The notes: generated from the sequence alone by a model not told the origin. Counted from the stretch's first letter, positions 1 through 7,653 are shown. The stretch: DNA of 64,000 nt from Pseudomonas alkylphenolica (GCF_000746525.1 NZ_CP009048.1:2535501-2599500); one strand, 5' to 3'. Made by a program: numbers and translations.

Positions 1-2
1 TC

Positions 3-125
3 GGGTTAATGTTGGTGAAACTGATAATGAAACGCTTTGGCGGTCACGCTAGCCTGACCAGTAGCAAAAGCAAAGGCACCACCGTCAACTTGTGCTTTCG
101 GATGGCAAGCACAAGCAGTGGCTAG
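3..125 (+). CDS. Sensor histidine kinase, C-terminal end (partial)
   Basis: An open frame enters from the left edge and ends in TAG at 123-125. Its 40 residues read GLMLVKLIMKRFGG, then a SSKSKGTTVNLCF stretch. This is the usual end of a GHKL ATPase domain: the G2 box (GLGLxxxK) followed by the last beta strands. Only the tail is present, so the sensor input and exact kinase family cannot be told. The stop lies about 110 bases before the start of the TPR gene on the same strand. Confidence 0.7.
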   Translation, partial: GLMLVKLIMKRFGGHASLTSSKSKGTTVNLCFRMASTSSG

Positions 126-235
126 TGTTCACGCTTCGTCGGAAAAGTGTCTCTGAGCCAGATTCGGAGGGACAATCGAGAGCGATCTTCATATCTCGAT
201 CATGTATGCCCTCAGGGCGTGGTCAGGAGGAGGCC

Positions 236-1561
236 ATGAGCAAACGCGACAAGCGTGGCAATCCTGTTTCCTATGGCTCGCAGGAGGCAATCGATGCTCT
301 GGATAGCGCCTGCGACTTGTTGCATGCCTACCAGGCCGATCCCCTGGCTGCAGCTGACAATATTATCGCGCAGCACCCGGATTTTGCCCTGGCCTACGCC
401 TTCCGCGCTGGCGCGATAGCGACTGCGACCGACAAAGCGTTTGACCCGGAGCTGTTCAAGAGCCTGGACGCGGCAGAACGGTTGGCAGCCAACGCGAACG
501 AGCGTGAGCGCCAGCATATCCATGCAGTACGCGCCTGGTTCGACGGCGACTGGGAGCGGGCAATCGACATCTGGGGGCGTGCTTCGATCGACTACCCCCG
601 CGATCTGCTGGCACTGCAGTTCGCCCATCTGGGCGACTTCTATCTGGGCTACTCGCACATGCTGCGTGACCGCATAGCGCGGGTGATGCCGCGCTGGGAT
701 AATGACGTTCCCGGCTTTGGCTTTGTGAAAGGGATGTATGCCTTTGGCCTGGAAGAGTCAGGGGATTACCGCCAGGCCGAAGAGCAGGGGCGCGAGGCGG
801 TTGCCTTGAACCCGCAGGATGGCTGGGCAGTGCATGCTGTCACGCATGTCATGGAAATGCAGGGTCGTAGCGAGGAGGGGGCCAAGTACCTTACATCCAG
901 CGCCGATGCCTGGGCGCCCAACAGCATGTTTGCCTTCCATTTGTGGTGGCACAACGCACTATTCCTCATTGAGGCCAATGACGTGGCTGGCGCGCTTCGT
1001 CTCTTTGACGAGGACATTTCAGCGGGTGGATTTGCTCAAGCGCTTGAGCTGCTTGATGGATCCGCGCTGCTCTGGAGACTGTCCCTGCTGGGTCATGACG
1101 TTGGCGATCGCTGGAAAGGACTGGCCGAAAAATGGCAGTCCCGTTGTGAAGACGGCTTCTACGCCTTTAACGACGTGAACGCGATGATGTCATTCGTAGG
1201 TGCTGGCAACAGTCGCGCCCAAGCTCAGCAATTGGCTGCCCTGAAACGGGCCGCTGCAGGCAGTGGTACCAACGCCATGATGAGTAGAGAGATTGGTGTG
1301 CCAGCGTGCGAAGGGTTGCTGGCGTTTGGCCGTGGCGATTACGCCCAGACGATAGCGTCGTTGATGCCGCTGCGCGCCAAAGCCAACCGCTTCGGCGGTA
1401 GTCACGCGCAGCGGGATGTCTTCTCATGGACGCTGACCGAAGCCGCTATTCGCCTTGGCAACCGCGCACTTGCCGAGGCACTGGTTGCCGAGCGCCTTGC
1501 CTTGAAGCCTGAGAGCCCGATCAACCGCGCCTGGAAAATGCGCGCGGTTCAATTGCAGTAA
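236..1561 (+). CDS. Tetratricopeptide repeat protein (StaR-like)
   Basis: A 441-aa soluble protein without signal peptide. The frame is open further upstream (to 92), but the ATG at 236 has an AGGAGG ribosome site six bases before it, so that start is chosen. Helical TPR-type units are visible, for example around ALAYAFRAGA and GFVKGMYAFGLEESGDYRQA. The whole layout matches the family of long TPR proteins labelled StaR-like in actinomycetes and common as unannotated genes in Pseudomonas. The molecular role is unknown; a scaffold role is the usual inference for TPR proteins. A REP pair follows the stop. Confidence 0.75.
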   Translation: MSKRDKRGNPVSYGSQEAIDALDSACDLLHAYQADPLAAADNIIAQHPDFALAYAFRAGAIATATDKAFDPELFKSLDAAERLAANANERERQHIHAVRAWFDGDWERAIDIWGRASIDYPRDLLALQFAHLGDFYLGYSHMLRDRIARVMPRWDNDVPGFGFVKGMYAFGLEESGDYRQAEEQGREAVALNPQDGWAVHAVTHVMEMQGRSEEGAKYLTSSADAWAPNSMFAFHLWWHNALFLIEANDVAGALRLFDEDISAGGFAQALELLDGSALLWRLSLLGHDVGDRWKGLAEKWQSRCEDGFYAFNDVNAMMSFVGAGNSRAQAQQLAALKRAAAGSGTNAMMSREIGVPACEGLLAFGRGDYAQTIASLMPLRAKANRFGGSHAQRDVFSWTLTEAAIRLGNRALAEALVAERLALKPESPINRAWKMRAVQLQ

Positions 1562-1564
1562 CCG

Positions 1565-1634
1565 GTGGGAGCGGGCTTGCCCCGCGATTGCGGTCTATCA
1601 GCTAAATCGTATCGCGGGGCAAGCCCGCTCCCAC
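1565..1634. repeat. REP palindrome pair
   Basis: Two inverted copies of GTGGGAGCGGGCTTGCCCCG separated by a short spacer, in the outward GTGGGA...TCCCAC arrangement. Seven more copies or pairs occur in this window, always at gene ends. They are typical Pseudomonas REP elements. Confidence 0.9.
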
Positions 1635-1657
1635 AAAGACAGTTGCTCCCACCGTGA

Positions 1658-1948
1658 TTATTTGATCTGCACAATCACCGGACCTTCCGTCACGATCGGC
1701 GGGTCCGCGTGGATATGCGCTGCATTTTTCTGAATCCAGTCACGTGCGACTTTCAAGCTCGCATCGCTACCGGCCTTGTCCGTGCAGACCGTCACCGCCG
1801 TACCGCCATCACCGGTATTGAGCAGTGTGTAGCTTACCAAGCCGGGCACTGTCCGCAGGGTAGCGTCGACGTCGGCACTGCGCTCTTCCAGAAGCTCGAA
1901 AAGCTGCTTTGCTCCAGTACCCAGGTAGGTTCTTATCACCGCGTACAT
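1658..1948 (-). CDS. Small dimeric alpha/beta-barrel-like protein, function unknown
   Basis: A 96-aa protein starting MYAVIRTYLG. The start at 1948 is supported by AAAGGAG just upstream; an in-frame start at 1978 lacks a good site. The pattern of a beta strand (YAVIRTY), a helix (KQLFELLEERSADVDATLR), then PGLVSYTLLNTGDGGTAVTVC recalls ABM-type or stress-responsive dimeric alpha/beta-barrel proteins, which are often monooxygenases or ligand binders. That match is by shape only and no catalytic residue can be assigned. Confidence 0.6.
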   Translation of the reverse strand: MYAVIRTYLGTGAKQLFELLEERSADVDATLRTVPGLVSYTLLNTGDGGTAVTVCTDKAGSDASLKVARDWIQKNAAHIHADPPIVTEGPVIVQIK

Positions 1949-2176
1949 GTTCGTCTCCTTTGGGAGCACCGCCTCCAATCCGGATCTACTGAGGCCGCTA
2001 TCTCCCAGGTTGCAATTCTCCCCGATTCATTAAGCTTAGCTACACGCCGACGACCAGTGAAATGCAACGACCATCGGCGGCTTCTGGTCGTCCACAGAAC
2101 TGCGCCAAAAGCACTCAGGTATCTAAACTTGTCTGTAAGCCCGGGGTTACCGGCTGACTGGCGAGGAGCGAAGACG

Positions 2177-2557
2177 ATGAGTGCATTGCGAATGGGCACG
2201 TTGGTATTTACGGCATGGGTGACCCTGCTGACGGCTTCGGGTATTGCCCACGCCGAAGGGGTTGCCTTGATCACCGGCGAGCAATGGATGCAGTCGTCGG
2301 AGGAGCTCAAGAAGGTCTATCTCATCGGCATCGCCAATGCCTACGAGGTGGAGGCGGCCTACTACAAGGCGAAGCCGCCTTCTGATGAGCACAGCCTGAT
2401 TCCACGTTTCGGCAGGGGCTTGAAGGGCCAGACGCTCGATACCGTGCGCGAAGGGCTCAACCAGTGGTACGCAGCCAATCCCGACCAGGTGAAACGGCCC
2501 GTCATCGAGACCCTCTGGTTCGAGATGGTCGTACCCGGCCTGAAGCAGAACAAGTAG
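2177..2557 (+). CDS. Exported protein of unknown function
   Basis: A 126-aa protein with a clear signal peptide (hydrophobic stretch VFTAWVTLLTASGIAHA, cleavage expected after AHA). The start at 2177 has GAGGAG upstream. The mature part (EQWMQSSEELKKVYLIGIANAYEVEAAYY, then TVREGLNQWYAANPDQVKRPVIETLW) has the rhythm of Rap1a/Tai-like small periplasmic helical proteins, but lacks their cysteines, so the likeness is only suggestive. The glycine-zipper gene starts 11 bases downstream, so the two are probably cotranscribed. Confidence 0.65.
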   Translation: MSALRMGTLVFTAWVTLLTASGIAHAEGVALITGEQWMQSSEELKKVYLIGIANAYEVEAAYYKAKPPSDEHSLIPRFGRGLKGQTLDTVREGLNQWYAANPDQVKRPVIETLWFEMVVPGLKQNK

Positions 2558-2568
2558 CGGAGGTGAGC

Positions 2569-2793
2569 ATGAACAGGTCCTTATTGTTTGCCGCAGCCCT
2601 CACGGCGGTGAGTGTGATCGGCTGCACCTCGATGTCCGCTCAGCAGCAGGGGACGGTGAGCGGCGCCGCCATCGGTGCTGCAGCTGGCGCCGGCATTGCC
2701 GCGATCTCCGGCGGCAGTGGGTGGACTGGCGCTGCGCTTGGCGCCGTTGCCGGCGGGGTTGCCGGCAACATCAGAGGCAGACAGCAGAAGTAG
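2569..2793 (+). CDS. Glycine-zipper lipoprotein, small
   Basis: A 74-aa protein. The N-terminus is a lipoprotein signal with a lipobox ending in Cys (VSVIGC), followed by a glycine-zipper segment rich in GAAIGAAAGAGIAA and GAALGAVAGGVAG. These zippers insert in or across membranes (17-kDa-antigen/SlyB/OsmB-like). The start at 2569 follows CGGAGG. The gene is probably cotranscribed with the exported protein just upstream and converges on the PHA synthase gene. Confidence 0.8.
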   Translation: MNRSLLFAAALTAVSVIGCTSMSAQQQGTVSGAAIGAAAGAGIAAISGGSGWTGAALGAVAGGVAGNIRGRQQK

Positions 2794-2808
2794 CTGCGCC
2801 AATCCGCC

Positions 2809-4602
2809 TCAACGCTCCATGACATAAGTGCCAGGTGCCGGGCAGAGGGGCGGGTACTTGCGCGAGCCGAGCTTCTTCGGCGCTGGCAGGCTGTCACCCG
2901 AGCGCTGCCCGATCCATTCGCGCCAATGCGGCCACCAGCTGCCTTGCTGGCGCTCCCCGGCGTTCTGCAGCCAGGTGTCCGGGGTTTCGGCGGCGGCAGG
3001 CGCCGCGTAGTAGAACGACTTGGGGTTGCCCGGCGGATTCACCAGGCTCTGCAGGTGCCCGGCGTTGGACAGCACGTAGGTTGTGTCTTCGCCAAACAGC
3101 CGGGCGGTGCCGTAGCAGCCCTGCCAGGGCGTGATGTGGTCGGTGGTGCCGCCCACCACATAGGCGCCCACCTGCACCTGGTTCATGTCGATCGACTCGC
3201 CGGCGATCTCCAGGGTGCCCGGATTGCTGTAGGGGTTTTGCTGGATCAGGTCGAGGTAGTCCGCGTGCAGTTGCGCGGGTAACCGCGTGGTGTCGTTGTT
3301 CCAGGCCAGGATATCGAAGGCCGGCGGCTTGTTGCCCAGCAGGTAATTGTTGACCCAGTAGTTCCAGATCAGATCGTTGGGCCGCATCCAGGCGAACATG
3401 CTGGCCATGCCCTGGCCGCTCAGCACCCCCTTGCGCCGGGAGCTGGCCTTGGCCGCGCGCAGGGCGGACGGGGTGGTGAACAGCCCCAGGGTGGTGTCGC
3501 CCAGCGCCGAGGGCATGTCGAGCACGCACACCGCCCAGCTGGTGTTGGCCACCTTGTGACCTTCGCCACGGGCCGCCAGCCAGCCCAGGTAAGCCGCCAG
3601 AGTGATACCGCCGGAGCAGGAGCCCCACATGTTCACATCCGGGCTGCCGGTGATCCTGCGCGCCACGTCCACCGCTTGGTCGAGGCACAGCGCGTAATCG
3701 GACAAGCCCCAGTCGCGGTGTTCGCGGGTGGGATTGCGCCAGCTGATGACGAAGAGGTTGACGCCGCTGTCCTGAATCCACTTGATCAGGCTTTTCTCCG
3801 GCGACAGGTCGATGGCGTAGTACTTGTTGATTTGCGGTGGCGACATCACCAAAGGCCGGGCATAGACGTTTTCGGTGGTGGGTGCGAACTGCAGCAGCTC
3901 GAACATCTCGTTGCGAAACACCACCTGGCCCTTGGCCGTGGCGATGTTTTCGCCAACCTTGAACGGCGTGCTGTCGACCTGTTTCGGCAGCCCGCGGTTG
4001 TTCAGCATATCGTCGCCGAACTGGCGCAGGCCCCTGGCCAGGCTCATGCCACCGGTGTCCACCAGCTTGCGCAGCGCCGCCGGATTGGTCAGCGGCGAGT
4101 TGCTCGGTGCCATTGCATCGGCCAGCAGCGCTGCGACGAAGCGGGCCCGGCTCTTTTCCTGCGGGGCCAGGTCGGTGGACTCGATGAAGCGGGTCAGCTC
4201 ATTCTGTCCGGCCAGGTAGCTTTGCAGCAGTGCGCGCAGAAAGGCGTTGGACTGCCAGGCCGGATCGGTGAAGCGCTTGTCCTTCGGATCCGGCGCGATG
4301 CTGGAATTGCCGCCGATGATGCCGCGCATCGCCTTCAGGTAGCCGCCTAGATGAGCGCCGACCTTGAGCGGCGAAGTGCCCACGGCCTTGAGCAGGTAAC
4401 CGGCCGAGCTGGCCAGGTCTGCCGCACGCACGCTGACCAGCGGATTGCCGGCCAGGGTCTGGTTGGCAGCCGTGCCGATCAGCTCTTGTTGCTGGGTGCT
4501 GTCCGGGAGATCGACATTCTTGCGAGGGCGACGCTTTCGGCCGGTCGCCGGGGGGCGGCGGGTAGGGGTTGCGGTCTCGGTCGTGCGGGTGGATCTGCTC
4601 AT
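2809..4602 (-). CDS. phaC: Class II poly(3-hydroxyalkanoate) synthase, isolated copy
   Basis: A 597-aa polymerase predicted to join (R)-3-hydroxyacyl-CoA units into medium-chain PHA. The alpha/beta-hydrolase core shows the lipase-like box GSCSGG (Cys about residue 329), the catalytic Asp in TDHITPW (about 488) and the His in SNAGHLQSL (about 516). Class II enzymes usually read GACAGG, so both flanking positions are Ser here. The start MSRST at 4602 is chosen over an upstream in-frame start at 4683 because the remaining N-terminus then matches the family. The basic tail-like N-terminus (GRKRRPRK) is unusual. No phaZ, phaD, phaF or phaI is adjacent, so this is probably an extra synthase apart from the main pha locus. 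Confidence 0.88.
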   Translation of the reverse strand: MSRSTRTTETATPTRRPPATGRKRRPRKNVDLPDSTQQQELIGTAANQTLAGNPLVSVRAADLASSAGYLLKAVGTSPLKVGAHLGGYLKAMRGIIGGNSSIAPDPKDKRFTDPAWQSNAFLRALLQSYLAGQNELTRFIESTDLAPQEKSRARFVAALLADAMAPSNSPLTNPAALRKLVDTGGMSLARGLRQFGDDMLNNRGLPKQVDSTPFKVGENIATAKGQVVFRNEMFELLQFAPTTENVYARPLVMSPPQINKYYAIDLSPEKSLIKWIQDSGVNLFVISWRNPTREHRDWGLSDYALCLDQAVDVARRITGSPDVNMWGSCSGGITLAAYLGWLAARGEGHKVANTSWAVCVLDMPSALGDTTLGLFTTPSALRAAKASSRRKGVLSGQGMASMFAWMRPNDLIWNYWVNNYLLGNKPPAFDILAWNNDTTRLPAQLHADYLDLIQQNPYSNPGTLEIAGESIDMNQVQVGAYVVGGTTDHITPWQGCYGTARLFGEDTTYVLSNAGHLQSLVNPPGNPKSFYYAAPAAAETPDTWLQNAGERQQGSWWPHWREWIGQRSGDSLPAPKKLGSRKYPPLCPAPGTYVMER

Positions 4603-4760
4603 GGCGGCTCTCGTGTTTCGGGGCGCAGTATTGTTGTGCACTGACTCTAGAGCAGGAGCGGCAGCGGCCACCTCGCATCGCACGACAGCGAATTTTCATC
4701 TCATGACAAGGGGGTAGGGGGCCGACGAGCTGAGTGGGTGTTTTGAAAGCGGTCTCTGCG

Positions 4761-4826
4761 GTGGGAGCGGGCTTGCCCCGCGATACGATGTAACTGACAG
4801 CCTGCAATCTCGGGGCAAGCCCGCTT
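4761..4826. repeat. REP pair, second arm truncated
   Basis: A left arm GTGGGAGCGGGCTTGCCCCG is followed by an inverted right arm that stops at GGGGCAAGCCCGCTT and then diverges. It lies between the PHA synthase start and the DUF6124-like gene, near the accessory region. Confidence 0.85.
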
Positions 4827-4896
4827 GTGTCTAGCGACAGGGAATACACTCTGAGGTGAGAGGGCCGCATCGGCGGCCCAGGACAATCGCTGGCGA

Positions 4897-5238
4897 TCAC
4901 TCCGCCGCCGATTGGCCTGCTTGCATCGAGCGGCGTAACAACGCGGCCGTTTCCGAGCGTGCTTCGACTTCGTCCAGCAACGCCTCAACCAGTGCGAGGC
5001 TCATCTCTATCGATTGCTCAGTGGCCCAGAGTAAGCCGCGTACTTCTTCATTGACCATCTCACAGGCGTGGGCGTTGGTCTGGTAGGCGCTTTTGAGCAG
5101 AACGGAGGCGTGGACCAAGGCGTCTTCGGATGAGACACCGGCACGAACAGCGAAGAGTGGGTCGTGGCTGCCGTTGCAGGAGCCGAAGGTGGTGCTGGTT
5201 TGGGTGGTTAAGGGTGGATCAGGAACGGGTTTTGTCAT
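4897..5238 (-). CDS. DUF6124-like small helical protein
   Basis: A 113-aa protein starting MTKPVPDPP at 5238, preceded by AGGAG. The second half is one long helical segment (EDALVHASVLLKSAYQTNAHA, then EEVRGLLWATEQSIEMSLALVEALLDEVEA), the pattern of DUF6124/DUF3077 proteins that are abundant and almost confined to Pseudomonas. Their function is not known. The gene has an unusually long upstream region containing complementary segments and a terminator (separate entry), which suggests control at RNA level. It borders the cassette island but runs away from it. Confidence 0.7.
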   Translation of the reverse strand: MTKPVPDPPLTTQTSTTFGSCNGSHDPLFAVRAGVSSEDALVHASVLLKSAYQTNAHACEMVNEEVRGLLWATEQSIEMSLALVEALLDEVEARSETAALLRRSMQAGQSAAE

Positions 5239-5460
5239 GGTGGAGCTCCTGGAGTAGTGGAGCCATTCACCGTTCGCTACCAAACGATTGGTGACGGCTG
5301 TACACAGGTTGGTAGACCGGGACTCCAAGAAACCCAGCGCGCACGAATGCGCCCTGCGCACAGCCGCCATGACACGAAACGACAGACACAAAAAAAGCGC
5401 CTGCCGAGACGGATGGGACGCTTGCACGTCTTGGAGAAGTCGGGCTACCAAACCCGGTCG
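5239..5460 (-). promoter_or_regulatory. Structured leader of the DUF6124-like gene
   Basis: On the minus strand, in transcription order, lie GGTTTGGTAGC (5454-5444), a terminator hairpin (5422-5390), GTCTACCAACC (5318-5308) and CGTTTGGTAGC (5286-5276), then AGGAG and the start at 5238. The middle segment can pair with either outer one, so two folds exclude each other. This layout recalls c4-type antisense RNAs of phages P1/P7 and Ash-type leaders. That comparison is inference; the complementarity is seen directly. Confidence 0.55.
5390..5422 (-). terminator. Rho-independent terminator inside the leader
   Basis: On the minus strand AGCGTC (5422-5417) pairs with GGCGCT (5401-5396, one G-T pair), followed at once by a run of seven T (5396-5390 complement). 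It lies about 150 bases before the start codon, so it would release a short RNA or act as an attenuator. Confidence 0.6.
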
Positions 5461-5585
5461 CTGGATTTACAGCGACGTGCAGGAGGGTAACGGGGTTGGG
5501 GTGGGGATTCAAGGGGGGCTTTATGGTTGCTTTCGAAAGTTGTCCGATGGGGCCTACTATTTTTCATCATGGTTGCCTGTCTCAG

Positions 5586-5647
5586 TTGTCGGCAATCGGC
5601 CATCAGCGGACGTTCGCGGACGGGAGCGATCAACCCAAAGCCGACCA
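5586..5647 (-). repeat. Degenerate intergenic repeat, copy A
   Basis: The reverse complement (GGCTTTGGGTTGATCGCTCC, then GTCCGCGAACGTCCGCTGAT) aligns by eye with 8614-8695 on the plus strand: a TTTGG(G/C) block, a CC-TCC-CGAACG block and a G-C-A-GG block. The two copies lie on the two sides of the cassette island in inverted orientation. Similar GC-rich GAACG-type repeats are common between Pseudomonas genes. Confidence 0.4.
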
Positions 5648-5753
5648 TGGACACACTGCCAACGACTTCGTAACCTGCGTGTAGGTCATTGCGCTTTTTC
5701 TCCTTGCCTCTTGTCGCGTTTCTAGCGCGGCAATCAATTGTTTCAAGGGATTA

Positions 5754-5829
5754 CGCATGAACAAGGAAGGTTATGCGACAAAAGTGGCGCAATTTTTACG
5801 CCATTTGTGTCGCCTACTTATAGTTAGGC
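5754..5829 (+). other. attC-like hairpin with a GTTAGGC core site
   Basis: GCGACAAAAGTGGCG (5775-5789) and CGCCATTTGTGTCGC (5799-5813) form a long, nearly perfect inverted repeat. It is followed by GTTAGGC (5823-5829), an exact integron R' core (GTTRRRY), 19 bases before the first island gene. The matching left core is degenerate, so this could also be a damaged attI-type site. Confidence 0.45.
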
Positions 5830-5848
5830 CCCAAACCAGAGAAACCGT

Positions 5849-6391
5849 ATGAAAGACATTGAAGGCATGGAGCAGGCTCTCGCCGTTTTGAAACCACATT
5901 GGGAAGAAATCGAGGCTGACTTCGACCGCCAAAATCAACGCTTTCTCGAATTACTTGGCGTTGACCACGAACCAATCGGTCGAGTGCTGCGCGCCCATCT
6001 CGTTATTGAGAATTTTCTAGACTCGTTTCTCAGTAACTTCTATGGCATCGAAGACATAGAAGATCTGCGCTTGTCCTTCGCTCAAAAGGTGAAGCTGCTA
6101 CCTTCTCGTCAATCGAGCGCCGCATTTGTTCGTCCTGGAATCATCCAACTGAACACTATCCGCAATAAGTTTGGTCACCGCATCAACCAACCAGTTGAGG
6201 GCCACGAACTGAGTGCGGTCTACGAAGCTCTCCGGCACGCACGCCCGGATGCAAAATTCGCATCACAGGTTGAGGCGATTGAGGCCTTTGCCGCAGTCGC
6301 TTGTGCCTTTTTGTCTGTACCACCTGCGCACCTACAGGAATTGTTTATGGATGCGTTCTCACATGTCCGCTCATACACCCCGGGCGCCTAA
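5849..6391 (+). CDS. HEPN-like protein encoded on a putative gene cassette
   Basis: A 180-aa mostly helical protein without signal peptide. Near residues 98-110 it reads IIQLNTIRNKFGH, giving R105-x4-H110. The RX4-6H motif preceded by a helix is the signature of HEPN ribonucleases and related toxin, defence or immunity proteins. An earlier helix (RAHLVIENFLDSFLSNF) also fits the four-helix HEPN fold. The start codon lies 20 bases after a GTTAGGC core site, and the stop codon is embedded in GCCTAAC of the next attC-like site, as in integron cassettes. No separate nucleotidyltransferase partner is adjacent. RNase activity is inference. Confidence 0.6.
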   Translation: MKDIEGMEQALAVLKPHWEEIEADFDRQNQRFLELLGVDHEPIGRVLRAHLVIENFLDSFLSNFYGIEDIEDLRLSFAQKVKLLPSRQSSAAFVRPGIIQLNTIRNKFGHRINQPVEGHELSAVYEALRHARPDAKFASQVEAIEAFAAVACAFLSVPPAHLQELFMDAFSHVRSYTPGA

Positions 6392-6494
6392 CTGGTCGAT
6401 CAACGCGGACGCCACGGAAGGCCATGCCTTCGGCATTCTCCTGGCCTGCCGCGGTACCCTCTGCACTTCGTGCTCCGGCGCCGGGTAACTAGGG
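6386..6494 (+). other. attC-like recombination site 1
   Basis: Starts with the R'' core GCCTAAC (6386-6392) and then TGGTCGATCAACGCGGACGCC, which matches the usual left L box of many attC sites (YCGWTCAACGCGGACGCC). The right end reads GGGTAACTAGGG, a shortened form of the usual GTTRRRY end, suggesting a small deletion. The upstream gene's TAA lies inside the left core. Confidence 0.65.
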
Positions 6495-6519
6495 TATTAT
6501 ATTCAAAGGAATTTTTGCA

Positions 6520-7380
6520 ATGTCTGACGGAAAAGATTACGAGAAGTTCGTCAAAAGTCTTCAGCAAGCACTTTTGGATTCAGAAAAATTCTCCGAACAG
6601 AAGAACATTGAAATCGAAGTAAACAAGAAAATAGTTGATAACTTCGGCATTGAGCGTGAATTTGACCTGTACTGGGAGTATGAGCTAGCGGGCGTAACAT
6701 ACAAAACAGTAATTGAATGTAAGGACTATGCCTCACGCGTCTCAATTGAAAAGATTGATGCACTTATTGGTAAGGTACGCGACATTCCAGATTTAAAGCC
6801 AGTATTTGCCACCAAAACTGGCTACCAAAGTGGTGCCGAGAAAAAGGCAAAATTCAACCGAATAGATCTTCTAATTGTTCGCGAGCAGCGCGATGATGAC
6901 TGGAAAGATAAGGATGGAAATCCATTAATTCGAGAAGTCAACATTAAAATTCAGGTCATGCCTTGCCCAAGAATAACCAATTTCCGACCTCGCATAGACG
7001 GCAAGTGGGCCAAAGAAAATACAGATCTAAATACTGACACCCAGATAATTTCGTCCGGAATGAATAATCAAATATTCATCGAAGACACCGCAAATAATGA
7101 TACCTACTCACTATATGATCTTGCATATAGGCTGGACTCAAAAGCCAATGGCGAATACGGCGACTTGAGCTATACAGAGGCATTTGAAGAGGCGTATCTC
7201 GTCAATAATGGCTTGAGACTTAAAATGCTTTCTTATGAGGTTGATTTTTTTCGACAAAAAACCATCACCAATCCTATCAATATTGATTTTTCAAAAGAAC
7301 TTGTCGGCGTAATTGAATACCTACACAAAGGGTCTTCAACTGCAATTTTTAAAGACAGGATCATTAAAGATTGGAAATAA
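6520..7380 (+). CDS. Mrr-like PD-(D/E)XK endonuclease
   Basis: A 286-aa protein. The N-terminal part carries a restriction-endonuclease core: a helix (KDYEKFVKSLQQALLDS), then D49 in REFDLYW and E66-C67-K68 in VIECKDYASRVSIEKID, i.e. the D...ExK triad. It is followed by the typical QxxxLxGKVRDIPDLKPVFATKTGYQSGA segment of Mrr_cat proteins. The C-terminal half (about 150-286) has no match I recognise. Base and codon use are clearly more AT-rich than in the surrounding chromosome, a sign of transfer. It lies between two attC-like sites. Cleavage of foreign or modified DNA is the likely job but is inference; no methylase is adjacent. Confidence 0.72.
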   Translation: MSDGKDYEKFVKSLQQALLDSEKFSEQKNIEIEVNKKIVDNFGIEREFDLYWEYELAGVTYKTVIECKDYASRVSIEKIDALIGKVRDIPDLKPVFATKTGYQSGAEKKAKFNRIDLLIVREQRDDDWKDKDGNPLIREVNIKIQVMPCPRITNFRPRIDGKWAKENTDLNTDTQIISSGMNNQIFIEDTANNDTYSLYDLAYRLDSKANGEYGDLSYTEAFEEAYLVNNGLRLKMLSYEVDFFRQKTITNPINIDFSKELVGVIEYLHKGSSTAIFKDRIIKDWK

Positions 7381-7381
7381 A

Positions 7382-7469
7382 ATATAACAATTCGCTCAAC
7401 TGCCGCTCACTTCGTTCACTGGACAGCCAACAGCTGCGCTTTGGCTCGCCGGCTAGCACAAAATTAAGC
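7382..7469. other. attC-like recombination site 2
   Basis: Reads ATATAAC then AATTCGCTCAACTGCCGCTC on the left and GCCGGCTAGCACAAAATTAAGC on the right. AATTCGCTCAA is the standard attC L'' block and ATTAAGC is one base from the GTTRRRY end. Inside, AGCCAA...TTGGCT makes a stem. It starts right after the Mrr-like stop codon. Confidence 0.6.
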
Positions 7470-7650
7470 ACCAAGAGCCACTAGAGAGAACTTTGCCCTG
7501 TGCCATAGCGAGGTATTTCTGGCGTCGTGCGCGGCGCGATGCCCATGAGGAAATGAAGCTTATCGAGGCGTTACGCCACTGATGGCGTTGCTGCAATGAT
7601 AGCTTGGGGCATACGTGTGCCGGGTTTGAGGTGGCTCCATTATTTCCCAT
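7453..7650 (-). CDS. Small cassette ORF, hypothetical
   Basis: A 65-aa frame starting MGNNGATSNPAHV. The ATG lies 3 bases after a GTTAGGC core read on the minus strand, and the TAG lies inside attC-like site 2, the usual geometry of a cassette ORF. Composition (many Ser, Arg, Trp; no clear domain) gives little sign of real coding, so it may be a non-coding cassette. It is the only gene-like content between the two attC-like sites here. Confidence 0.3.
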   Translation of the reverse strand: MGNNGATSNPAHVCPKLSLQQRHQWRNASISFISSWASRRARRQKYLAMAQGKVLSSGSWCLILC

Positions 7651-7653
7651 GAC

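Noticed and set aside
3556..4350. A 264-aa plus-strand frame inside phaC
   Set aside because: Antisense to a catalytic-site-complete PHA synthase.
5267..5512. An 81-aa minus-strand frame across the DUF6124 leader
   Set aside because: It spans the terminator and complementary segments, so the RNA structure explains its conservation better than coding; it may match frames called Ash-like, but I could not support translation.
5754..5829. A genuine attI site with a nearby integrase gene
   Set aside because: No IntI-type frame exists between the PHA synthase and the island; only the hairpin and core can be supported.
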